Below, piece after piece: positions 34,546-42,566 of a stretch of DNA of 64,000 bases. The DNA is from JBDWFY01 sp965275915 (GTDB lineage: Bacteria; Pseudomonadota; Alphaproteobacteria; Rhizobiales; Stappiaceae), in contig CBDHYI010000007.1 of the NCBI GenBank assembly GCA_965275915.1, positions 620,001-684,000 of the forward strand, read 5' to 3'. Both the position numbers and the translations under genes were made by a program. The notes under the pieces are model-generated. The model saw only the letters and a list, made by a program, of their open reading frames with translations, was not told the origin of the DNA and searched no databases. Every line of letters begins with the position of its first letter. Within the stretch, counting starts at the first letter, position 1.

Positions 34546-36396
34546 TCAGCCGTCCAGTTCTTCAAGCTCGGTTATGAGCCGCTCAATAACCGAAAGGCCT
34601 TGTTGCCAGAAAGCCGGATCGCCCGCGTTCAGACCAAACGGGGCCAACAATTCGGAGTGATGTTTGGTGCCACCGGCCTTAAGGAGGTCGAAGTATTTCT
34701 GCTGAAATCCGGAGTCGGCATGTTCATAGACCGCATAGAGCGAGTTCACGAGGCAATCCCCAAACGCATAGGCGTAGACGTAAAACGGTGAGTGGATAAA
34801 GTGCGGTATGTAAGACCAGTAGCACTCATATCCTTGTTTCAGATCGATAGCCGGTCCCAGGCTCTCCCCCTGCACATCGATCCAAATCTCACCCAGCCGT
34901 TCGCTCGTCAGCTCACCATTGCGACGCTCGGTGTGAACATTGCGTTCGAACGTGTAAAACGCAATCTGCCGCACGACCGTGTTGATCATGTCCTCGACTT
35001 TTGAGGCCAGCATGACCTTTCTTGTCTGAATATCCCCGGCTTTGGCAAGCAGCGATTTGAATGTCAGCATTTCCCCAAAAACACTCGCCGTCTCCGCAAG
35101 TGTCAATGGGGTCGGTGCCATCAGCGCGCCGTTGGGAGCCGCCAGAACCTGATGCACTCCATGACCCAGTTCATGGGCGAGCGTCATCACGTCGCGGATC
35201 TTGCCCAGATAGTTGACCATTACATAGGGATGCACGCTGGGCACTGTCGGGTGTGCGAAGGCCCCCGGCGCTTTTCCGGGCCGGACCGGCGCATCGATCC
35301 AGCCGCTGTCGAAAAACCGGCGCGCAATATCTGCCATCTCGGGAGAGAATTGAGTGTAGGCCTCAAGAACCGTCTGTTGAGCCTCCTCCCAGGGGATGAC
35401 TCGCGTATCGGCCGTCGGCAGGGGTGCGTTTCTGTCCCAGTAGGCAAGCTTGTCCATACCGAGCCATTTGGCCTTAAGGACATAATAGCGGTGCGACAGC
35501 CGCGGGTAAGCATCGCGAACAGCGGTGATCAGCGCATCGACGACGTCCCGCTCAACACGGTTGGCCAGATGCCGACTGTCCGCCACATCCTCAAATCCAC
35601 GCCAGCGGTCTGAGATTTCCTTGTCCTTGGCCAGCGTATTGGTGATGAGCGTGAAAGTGGAAATGTTCTCGGTAAATGTTGCCGAAAGCGCTTCAGCGGC
35701 AGCTTTTCGGGTCGCCCCGTCGGGATCCTGCAAAAGGTTCAACGTGGCTTCCACCGTCAGTTCCTGATCATTGACGGTAAAGCGTTGCCGCGAGATTGTC
35801 TCATCGAACAAACGGTTCCAGGCCCCTCGTCCTGTTACCGTCTTTTCATGAAACAATTGCTCAACGCGGTCTTCCAGCTGATAGGGCCGTTCCTTGCGGA
35901 CATCGTCCAGCCAGGGCCTGTAATGGGCAAGCGCCGGATCGGTCAGTGCGCGCTCAAGAACGTCATCGTCAATGCGGTTGAGCTCAAGGCTGAAAAACAG
36001 CAGATGGGCGCTGATCGTGGTGATGCGTTCCTGAACGTCGCCATAGAATTTTTGGCGCCCCGGATCCGTTGTGTCACCGGTGTAAACCAGACCTGCGAAC
36101 GAGATCAGGCGTCCCAGCAAGTCCTCCTGCCGCTCATACGCTTTGACGGCCTCCGCCAATCGCGATCCATCCCCGGCAATGTCAGCAAGATGGCCCTTGT
36201 ATCTGGTTTCGAAAGCCTGCGCATCACTGAGTGCCTTTTCCAGATCCGCTTTCACTTCCGGCGAATCGATACCCGGATAAAGGTCCTTCAAATCCCATTC
36301 CGGCAGATCGCCCAACGCTTCGGCGGCGTCCGACTGAGCCTGCGCTGCGGACAAAACGGACGAAGAAGAAACAAAATCAAGAGAGGGCAATCGCAT
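34546..36396 (-). CDS. pepF: Oligoendopeptidase F (M3 family metallopeptidase)
   Basis: A 616-aa cytoplasmic zinc peptidase that cleaves oligopeptides. The thermolysin-like zinc motif HELGH lies at about residue 406 within MTLAHELGHGVHQVLA, with the third ligand glutamate in the following LAETASVFGE segment. The N-terminal region WDLKDLYPGIDSPEV is typical of the M3B PepF group. The ATG at 36396 has a GGAA site; an alternative in-frame start at 36426 adds ten residues. It is divergent from the NtrC-type regulator. Confidence 0.93.
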   Translation of the reverse strand: MRLPSLDFVSSSSVLSAAQAQSDAAEALGDLPEWDLKDLYPGIDSPEVKADLEKALSDAQAFETRYKGHLADIAGDGSRLAEAVKAYERQEDLLGRLISFAGLVYTGDTTDPGRQKFYGDVQERITTISAHLLFFSLELNRIDDDVLERALTDPALAHYRPWLDDVRKERPYQLEDRVEQLFHEKTVTGRGAWNRLFDETISRQRFTVNDQELTVEATLNLLQDPDGATRKAAAEALSATFTENISTFTLITNTLAKDKEISDRWRGFEDVADSRHLANRVERDVVDALITAVRDAYPRLSHRYYVLKAKWLGMDKLAYWDRNAPLPTADTRVIPWEEAQQTVLEAYTQFSPEMADIARRFFDSGWIDAPVRPGKAPGAFAHPTVPSVHPYVMVNYLGKIRDVMTLAHELGHGVHQVLAAPNGALMAPTPLTLAETASVFGEMLTFKSLLAKAGDIQTRKVMLASKVEDMINTVVRQIAFYTFERNVHTERRNGELTSERLGEIWIDVQGESLGPAIDLKQGYECYWSYIPHFIHSPFYVYAYAFGDCLVNSLYAVYEHADSGFQQKYFDLLKAGGTKHHSELLAPFGLNAGDPAFWQQGLSVIERLITELEELDG

Positions 36397-36600
36397 GTCT
36401 GTTTTCCGGAAACTGGTGAAGATCAAATGGGGACCGGCCTCTTTTATTTAGGCTCGGAACTGATGAATCAACCCCGTTTCACCGGGAGGCAATATATAAG
36501 CTCTTTTTTTACATCTTTGCCCGATACTGCCCCGAAATGGGACAGATCGCTGCAGCGGTTTGTCGGACAGCGGGTATTTTGCGGCAGGATCGAGAACGTA

Positions 36601-38199
36601 ATGAGTCAACCTTCCCCCATCACGGATAACAGAGCCTCAAAAAGCGGCACAATTCTGATTGCCGATGACGATCCGGTCCAGCGCCGGCTGCTTGAGGAAG
36701 CCGCTAAACGGTCGGGCTATTCCACCGTGACCCGTGAAAATGGTGCTGAAGCTCTGGCCCTGATGAACAGCGTCGAGGCCGAAGAGATCGATCTCATCAT
36801 TCTCGATCTGATCATGCCGGAACTGGATGGAATCGGCGTGCTGGAAAAACTGCGCGCTTCAGGCAACAAGACACCGGTCATCGTTCAGACCGCCCATGGC
36901 GGCATCGATACGGTTGTCGGTGCGATGCGGGCCGGTGCTCAGGATTTTGTCGTCAAACCGGTCAGTCCGGAGCGCCTTGACGTTTCGATCCGCAATGTCC
37001 TGAAAGTGACGGCGCTTGAGGACGAAATCAACCGTATCCGGAAAACCGCGACCGGAACCCTGACATTTGACGAGATCATCACCCGCAGCCCCTCGATGGA
37101 GCGCGTCCTTCTGCTTGGAAAACGCGCTGCTGCGTCTCAGATCCCAATTCTGATCGAAGGCGAATCCGGAGTCGGCAAAGAACTGATCGCCCGCGCCATT
37201 CAGGGGTCGAGCGACAGGAAAAGCAAGCCTTTTGTGACCGTGAATTGCGGCGCGATTCCCGAACATCTGGTTGAGTCTATTTTGTTCGGTCATGAAAAAG
37301 GCGCCTTCACGGGTGCGGTCGACAAGCACGTCGGCAAATTCAAGGAAGCCCATGGCGGGACTCTGTTCCTCGATGAAGTGGGAGAACTTCCCCTTGAAAT
37401 CCAGGTGAAATTGCTGCGCGCCATTCAGGAAGGAGAAATCGATCCCATTGGATCGCGCCGCCCGGTCAAAGTGGATTTCCGGCTCATTTCGGCAACGAAC
37501 AAACAACTGCTGGACCTGACCAAGGACGGAAAATTCCGAGAGGATCTTTATTACCGGCTGAATGTGTTCCCGATCTTCATTCCACCACTGCGTGACCGGA
37601 TGGAGGATATTCCGGAGCTGGCCCGGCATTTTCTTGCCCGCTTCGCGGCTGAAGAAGGCAAACCGCAGGTCACGTCCGTGGCACCCGATGCCATGGCACT
37701 GCTGCAATCCTACGACTGGCCGGGCAACATCCGCCAACTCGAAAACGCCATATTCCGCGCTGTTGTCCTTTGCGATAACATGCATCTGACAAGCAATGAT
37801 TTTCCGCATATCGCTGCACAGACGCGCGCGTTTCACCGATCAGCCATGCCAGCAACAACCGGAGCTGAAAACACCGTTTCATCCGCTCAGCCGGCATCGG
37901 ACGATCAAACAACTCCGGAGCAGGCGGGAACGAACCCGCAGGACATAGCGGGGGCACCGCTCACAGAACCCTCCTTCGAGGCTCGGGCACCGTTTGGGTT
38001 CATGCGTACACTGGACAACAACGGTCATATCAGAATGCTGGAAGCGATGGAAAAAGAGCTGATCAAGACAGCCATTGAGCACTATGGCGGCCGTATGGCG
38101 GAAGTCGCCCGCAGGCTGAAAATCGGACGGTCAACCCTGTACCGCAAACTGCGCGATTATGGTCTTGATGCCACACCGGATCAGGACGCAGCCCAGTAA
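36601..38199 (+). CDS. Sigma-54-dependent response regulator (NtrC type)
   Basis: A 532-aa three-domain regulator. The receiver (about 15-135) has the acidic pair at 22-23, the phosphoacceptor aspartate at 69 (LIILDLIMP) and a lysine in VVKPVS. The AAA+ domain has Walker A GESGVGKE (187-194), the sigma-54 contact motif GAFTGA (234-239) and Walker B TLFLDE. A Gly/Ser/Pro-rich linker precedes a Fis-type helix-turn-helix (about 490-525, EVARRLKIGRSTLYRKLRDYGL). No sensor kinase is adjacent. It lies directly upstream of an L,D-transpeptidase gene. A long frame is open upstream but starts inside the antisense of pepF. Confidence 0.92.
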   Translation: MSQPSPITDNRASKSGTILIADDDPVQRRLLEEAAKRSGYSTVTRENGAEALALMNSVEAEEIDLIILDLIMPELDGIGVLEKLRASGNKTPVIVQTAHGGIDTVVGAMRAGAQDFVVKPVSPERLDVSIRNVLKVTALEDEINRIRKTATGTLTFDEIITRSPSMERVLLLGKRAAASQIPILIEGESGVGKELIARAIQGSSDRKSKPFVTVNCGAIPEHLVESILFGHEKGAFTGAVDKHVGKFKEAHGGTLFLDEVGELPLEIQVKLLRAIQEGEIDPIGSRRPVKVDFRLISATNKQLLDLTKDGKFREDLYYRLNVFPIFIPPLRDRMEDIPELARHFLARFAAEEGKPQVTSVAPDAMALLQSYDWPGNIRQLENAIFRAVVLCDNMHLTSNDFPHIAAQTRAFHRSAMPATTGAENTVSSAQPASDDQTTPEQAGTNPQDIAGAPLTEPSFEARAPFGFMRTLDNNGHIRMLEAMEKELIKTAIEHYGGRMAEVARRLKIGRSTLYRKLRDYGLDATPDQDAAQ

Positions 38200-38362
38200 C
38201 GGTGTTTTTGTCAGTGCCGCCTTGAAATCGCCCATTGACTCAGGACACTGAGTATTGTGTCCGAAGTCTGATCGAACACAGACTTGCGGCGCTCAATTCT
38301 CGGGCTATTTAGCGGCGGTTCGGCCGCGCATAATTCATTGAAGAAAGTGGGAGAGGTCCACA

Positions 38363-40114
38363 ATGGGATCGTGGGGAACGCGTCGCTGTACCGAACATGA
38401 ATCGTCCGGATCATCGCCCTCCCGAAACTGGTTTTTCTGTCGCAAACCTCCCATCAGATCCATGGTCATGCCAGCCCTGTTCTGCATCGGTCTTTTCGCC
38501 CGGCCGGCACTGGCGGCTTTTCCGCAGGGCGTGAACAGCAATCCTGGAAACGGCCTTGCCCCTTCGCTGGGTGCCGTTCGGGATCTGGAGCAATTTGACA
38601 GAGTGGCGATGGGATCGGCTCTTCGGCTGGTTGCCTCGCAGAAAGCCCTTCTCAGGGCCGTTGCCAGACGGTCTGAAAAGACTGCCATCCTGCAGTTTTA
38701 TCAAAACCGGGAGTGGCAACCGGCATGGATCGAAAAAGGGACGTTTAACCCGCGCGCCCGGGCAATCATCGATAAAATCAGCCGCGCTGATGAAGAGGGT
38801 CTCAACGCGGAAGAATATCTACTGCCAGATGGCAGCTTTGGCGAAAAGATCGCCATGTCGCCAATTGCCATTGCCGAGGCCGAAATACGGTTGTCCGTTG
38901 CAATGCTGCGCTATGTTATCCACTTGCAGGCAGGACGGATTGATCCGAGAAAAATCTCCCGGCTGATCACGTCCCAGCCTGAAAAACCGGACACAAACGC
39001 GGCTCTGAATTCCCTGGCTCTGGCCGCGAATCCCGTGGCCATCCTGGAAAGTTTCAGCCCTCCGCATGAGGGCTATCGGAGGCTGAAACGGCAGTTGGCC
39101 GAGCTGAGAAAATCCGGAGCCAAAGCCGAACCGGTCGAGCCGATCGAACCGGGCAAATCCCTGAAGCTCGGCATGTCCGGCCCGCGTGTCGGTCAGTTGC
39201 GGAAACGGCTGAAAATTGCGGCAGCCGATGTTGCCGACACCATCAAATTCGACGATGCCCTGTTCGAAGCCGTCAAGACCTATCAGAAGGCTGCCGATCT
39301 GAAAGTCGACGGCATTGCCGGAAAGAAAACCATCGGCCATCTCAATGCCAATATTTCCGGCGATCCGATTGCGGACATTATTGCCAACATGGAACGCTGG
39401 CGTTGGCTGCCGCGGGATCTTGGACCTTACCACGTACGTGTCAATGTGCCTGAGTTCGCGGTCCGCATTATGGATAAGGGCGAAGTCAGGCACCAGACCC
39501 GAGTGGTTGTGGGAAAACCGGCCAATCCGACGCCGATCTTTTCCGACGAGATGGAATATATCGTCGTCAATCCGTACTGGAATGTTCCCTATTCAATTGC
39601 GAAAAAGGAACTGTTGCCGAAAATCAGAGCCAATCCTGCCCGTTTCATGCGTGCGAAAGGCTACCAGGTCGTCTCCAGAGGCCGGGTTATCAGCCCTCGA
39701 GCGGTCAACTGGCGCGGTGTCAATTTGAAATCCGTCCGCATTCGGCAGAAACCGGGGAAACGGAACGCTCTGGGACAGGTAAAGTTCATGTTCCCCAACA
39801 AGCATGCCGTTTATCTGCATGATACACCGTCAAAAAGCCTGTTTGACAAGAAGATGCGGGCCTTTTCGCACGGATGTGTACGGGTGCATAATCCGATGGA
39901 ATTTGCGGATGCGCTGTTGTCCAAAGACACCAAGATCAACGGCGAGCGGCTTAGGCGGGCTGTTGGCGGCAAACAAAAGCACTACAATCTTTCAAGCCAT
40001 ATTCCGGTCCACCTGACCTATTTTACGGTCGACGTGAACGCGGCCGGCGAAATGGTGCGCTTTGGCGACATTTACGGGCATCACCGCAAGGTACTCGAAG
40101 CGCTCGACCTGTGA
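38363..40114 (+). CDS. L,D-transpeptidase with peptidoglycan-binding domain (YcbB/LdtD type)
   Basis: Forms 3-3 cross-links in peptidoglycan in the periplasm. The 583-aa product has a signal region with the cleavage context ARPALA near residue 50, a helical N-domain, a peptidoglycan-binding domain (about 270-330, KLGMSGPRVGQLRKRLK ... VDGIAGKKTIGHLN), and a YkuD catalytic domain with HDTPSKSLF and SHGCVRV (Cys about 505). The ATG at 38363 has GAGAGG eight bases before it; a shorter start at 38462 is possible. The stop overlaps the truncated SDR relic, so a deletion joined them. Confidence 0.92.
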   Translation: MGSWGTRRCTEHESSGSSPSRNWFFCRKPPIRSMVMPALFCIGLFARPALAAFPQGVNSNPGNGLAPSLGAVRDLEQFDRVAMGSALRLVASQKALLRAVARRSEKTAILQFYQNREWQPAWIEKGTFNPRARAIIDKISRADEEGLNAEEYLLPDGSFGEKIAMSPIAIAEAEIRLSVAMLRYVIHLQAGRIDPRKISRLITSQPEKPDTNAALNSLALAANPVAILESFSPPHEGYRRLKRQLAELRKSGAKAEPVEPIEPGKSLKLGMSGPRVGQLRKRLKIAAADVADTIKFDDALFEAVKTYQKAADLKVDGIAGKKTIGHLNANISGDPIADIIANMERWRWLPRDLGPYHVRVNVPEFAVRIMDKGEVRHQTRVVVGKPANPTPIFSDEMEYIVVNPYWNVPYSIAKKELLPKIRANPARFMRAKGYQVVSRGRVISPRAVNWRGVNLKSVRIRQKPGKRNALGQVKFMFPNKHAVYLHDTPSKSLFDKKMRAFSHGCVRVHNPMEFADALLSKDTKINGERLRRAVGGKQKHYNLSSHIPVHLTYFTVDVNAAGEMVRFGDIYGHHRKVLEALDL

Positions 40115-40520
40115 GCCTGGCCGAAGCGAATGATACCGCACGCGAAAATGGCGGCGGGGCGATCGTCAACATCGCATCGAACCACAATGCAGCAGGCGCA
40201 CCGGACTATGAGGTTTATGCCGGAACAAAGGGCGCAATTGTCGCGATGACCCGATCCATGGCCTGGAGCCTGGCGCCGCAGGGCGTCCGGATCAATTCGC
40301 TTTCACCCGGACTGACAATGACCGAGGGAATTCGCGATCTGGTGGCAAAGACCCTCGATCTTTTGCAAGACTTCAACAGACAACATGCAACGGGAACCTT
40401 CAACACTGTTGCCGAGGTCGGCCGGGTTGCGGTCTTTTTTGCTCAGCGATGCGGCCAAATCGATTGTCGGAGCCGATCTGATTGCAGACCAGGGAATGTC
40501 CGCGCGGCTTGGCGTAGTTT
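40111..40520 (+). pseudogene. SDR oxidoreductase relic, 5'-truncated and frameshifted
   Basis: The translated frame gives only the C-terminal half of a short-chain dehydrogenase: GGGAIVNIASNHNAAG, the YEVYAGTKGAIVAMTRSMAW catalytic Tyr/Lys block and QGVRINSLSPGLTMTEGI. The cofactor-binding N-terminal half is missing and the remnant begins at the stop codon of the transpeptidase gene. After VAEVGRVAVF the reading frame breaks at a run of six T (40435-40440); removing one T restores LLSDAAKSIVGADLIADQG and a stop at 40518-40520. It is a dead gene of the adjoining sugar-acid catabolic cluster. Confidence 0.85.
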
Positions 40521-40628
40521 AACCGGCCGAGGGCGAACCGACCGTTTCGTCAACGGTTCAAAAACACAACAGTTGGGCAAACGCCAACCCAAGCTTGAGG
40601 AATTGACGCGTGCCGACGGAGTTTAAGG
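40521..40628. other. Short gap between two gene relics
   Basis: Non-coding as far as I can see. The start codon and upstream region of the dehydratase relic appear degraded near 40620-40628, where AAG-G-ATC shows a one-base shift relative to the expected MKISAIRPY. Confidence 0.4.
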
Positions 40629-41030
40629 ATCTCCGCCATCAGGCCGTACATCGTCTGGGTGAAGCATCGCAATCACCTCATCGTCAAGGTGGAAGCGGGC
40701 GATGGTACCTACGGCTGGGGCGAAGCTCATTACGTGGACATGATGCCGCACAATCCGCTGGGACCGATTTGTACGGCGGCAAGCATTCATTTTGCAGCGG
40801 CGATTCCGAATTTTTGCTGGCTGGAGGTCATATTCCGGTCAGACGACCACTATGGCGGCATGCCGGGTAACGACATTTTCAAAGAACCGCCGACGTTGAG
40901 CGGCACTGTTTACGATGTCAGTCGGACACTCGGTATCGAAGTCGACGAAGACGCGGCGGCCCGGCATGACTTTCGTTTTTGGCAACCCCCGACACTGAAA
41001 CGGCGTGGCGGGTCCGTGACCAATTGGTAG
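40629..41030 (+). pseudogene. Galactonate dehydratase-like (enolase superfamily) relic with internal deletion
   Basis: In one frame the translation joins an enolase-superfamily N-terminus (ISAIRPYIVWVKHRNHLIVKV then EAGDGTYGWGEA, about 33 residues) directly to its C-terminus (MMPHNPLGPICTAASIHFAAA ... LSGTVYDV ... RRGGSVTNW). The central barrel, about 250 residues with the metal ligands and catalytic bases, is missing. The start codon is also lost. C-terminal similarity is closest to DgoD-type galactonate/mannonate dehydratases. No activity is possible. Confidence 0.82.
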
Positions 41031-41166
41031 CACGCCGGCTTCATGACCACCGCCGTTCCGATCCTTGACAAACTGCAGGCAAATCAATTTGTTCATTGTT
41101 TAAAAAACTGCAGGATCTCCCACATTGAACCTGATCTGACTTTGCGCCAGCGAGGCTCCTGAACTG

Positions 41167-42267
41167 ATGACGACGCCCATTATGCAATTCGGCACCAGTC
41201 GGTTCCTTCAGGCACACGCGGATCTTTTTGTCTCTGAGGCGCTCAAGAAAGATGAGGCCGTCGGCCCGATAACAGTCGTTCAGAGTTCCGGCGACACCGG
41301 CCGTGCAGTCCGCCTGAAGGCACTCGCCGATCCGTCCGGTTTTCCGGTCCGAATTCAAGGGCTCAGAGGCGGAAAGAAAGTCGATGAGGAAGTCCGGATC
41401 ACCAGTGTGAGTCGCGCGCTTTCGACAGCGAACGGCTGGGCGGAGGTCGCTGACATTTTCTCGCAGGAGGCGGAAATCGTTCTTTCCAACACTGCGGACA
41501 GCGGATTCGCGCCCGCACCTGCCGATCAGGACCCGACCTTCAATCAGGCCATGTCCTACCCGGCCAAGCTGACCCATCTGCTCCTGGCACGTTTCCGGAG
41601 AAATCCGAAACCCATCCAGATCATGCCAATGGAGCTTATTGCCGATAACGGCCAGGTGCTGAAAAGGCGTGTTTTTGAGCTCGCCCGCCCCTTTGATCCG
41701 GCTTTTACCGCCTATCTTTCCGGCAACGTGCTTTGGGTAAACTCGCTTGTCGACCGTATTGTCTCCGAAGCGATCGAGCCGGCCGGCGCCGTCGCCGAAC
41801 CCTATGCGCTCTGGGCAATCGAGGACCAGCCCGGCCTCACCCTGCCCTGTCGGCATCCGGCGATAAAAGTGGTCAAAAGCCTTGCGGAGATTGAGGCCAT
41901 GAAACTTTTCGTTCTCAATCTGGGACATACGTTTCTGGCTCAGAGATGGCTCGACGAGGGCAGCCCCGCTGGCGCAACCGTTCTGGAAGCACTGTCCGAC
42001 AAAGCCACCCGGGAAGAACTGTCCGCTCTGTATGAGATGGAAGTGAAACCGGCATTTGCTGCAACTGGCCTCGGGAAGGAGATCGATTCATATATCGAAA
42101 CAACACTGGAGCGGTTTGCCAATCCCTTCCTGAAACATCAACTCAGCGACATCGCGCAAAATCACCGTCAAAAGATCGACCGCCGAATCGCCGCTTTTCT
42201 GGATTGGGCACGGGCCCGGGGAGACAAGAGGGAAAAGCCGGTCCTGACGGCTCTGACTGGGGGGTAA
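41167..42267 (+). CDS. Mannitol dehydrogenase family oxidoreductase (tagaturonate/fructuronate reductase-like)
   Basis: A 366-aa NAD-dependent polyol/uronate dehydrogenase. The N-terminus has the motif MQFGTSRFLQAHADLFVSEA, with VVLSN-type IVLSNTADSGF, PMELIADNG and NSLVDRIV, and the C-terminal domain has LNLGHTFLAQRWL and LKHQLSDIAQNHRQK. It is shorter than classical mannitol dehydrogenases (about 490 aa) and closer to uronate reductases. Start has GAGG upstream. It looks intact while two genes next to it are pseudogenes, so it may be an orphan survivor of a sugar-acid operon. Confidence 0.82.
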   Translation: MTTPIMQFGTSRFLQAHADLFVSEALKKDEAVGPITVVQSSGDTGRAVRLKALADPSGFPVRIQGLRGGKKVDEEVRITSVSRALSTANGWAEVADIFSQEAEIVLSNTADSGFAPAPADQDPTFNQAMSYPAKLTHLLLARFRRNPKPIQIMPMELIADNGQVLKRRVFELARPFDPAFTAYLSGNVLWVNSLVDRIVSEAIEPAGAVAEPYALWAIEDQPGLTLPCRHPAIKVVKSLAEIEAMKLFVLNLGHTFLAQRWLDEGSPAGATVLEALSDKATREELSALYEMEVKPAFAATGLGKEIDSYIETTLERFANPFLKHQLSDIAQNHRQKIDRRIAAFLDWARARGDKREKPVLTALTGG

Positions 42268-42566
42268 GATCCGACACAGAAAGTACCAATCGGCAAGAGC
42301 GGGACATCGCTGTACAAACCGTTCGGCGCCGTTAACCATTAAGGCAGAAAAAAACCGGTTAACACTATTGTCATACTGTTGCCTCAATGCCACTGTTTGG
42401 TAAAATTCGGATGACGGTAAAAAACTGTTAACCGATCTGCTGTAATTCTATGTCTCAGGGGGCATACGATAGATCGGTACACTCAGCCGGTGGATTGCGA
42501 GACATAGAATTGGTCACGTGGAATTCCCACTCTAAACAGCGTGATAGCAAACGCTATCGCTGTATT
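42268..42566. promoter_or_regulatory. 299-bp region upstream of the DUF882 gene
   Basis: It has no gene. GTTAACC occurs at 42331-42337, in reverse at 42357-42363, and again near 42427. GTTAACCAT resembles the CtrA half-site TTAACCAT. A GTTAACC/GGTTAAC inverted repeat results. Probably the promoter region of the downstream gene. Confidence 0.4.
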
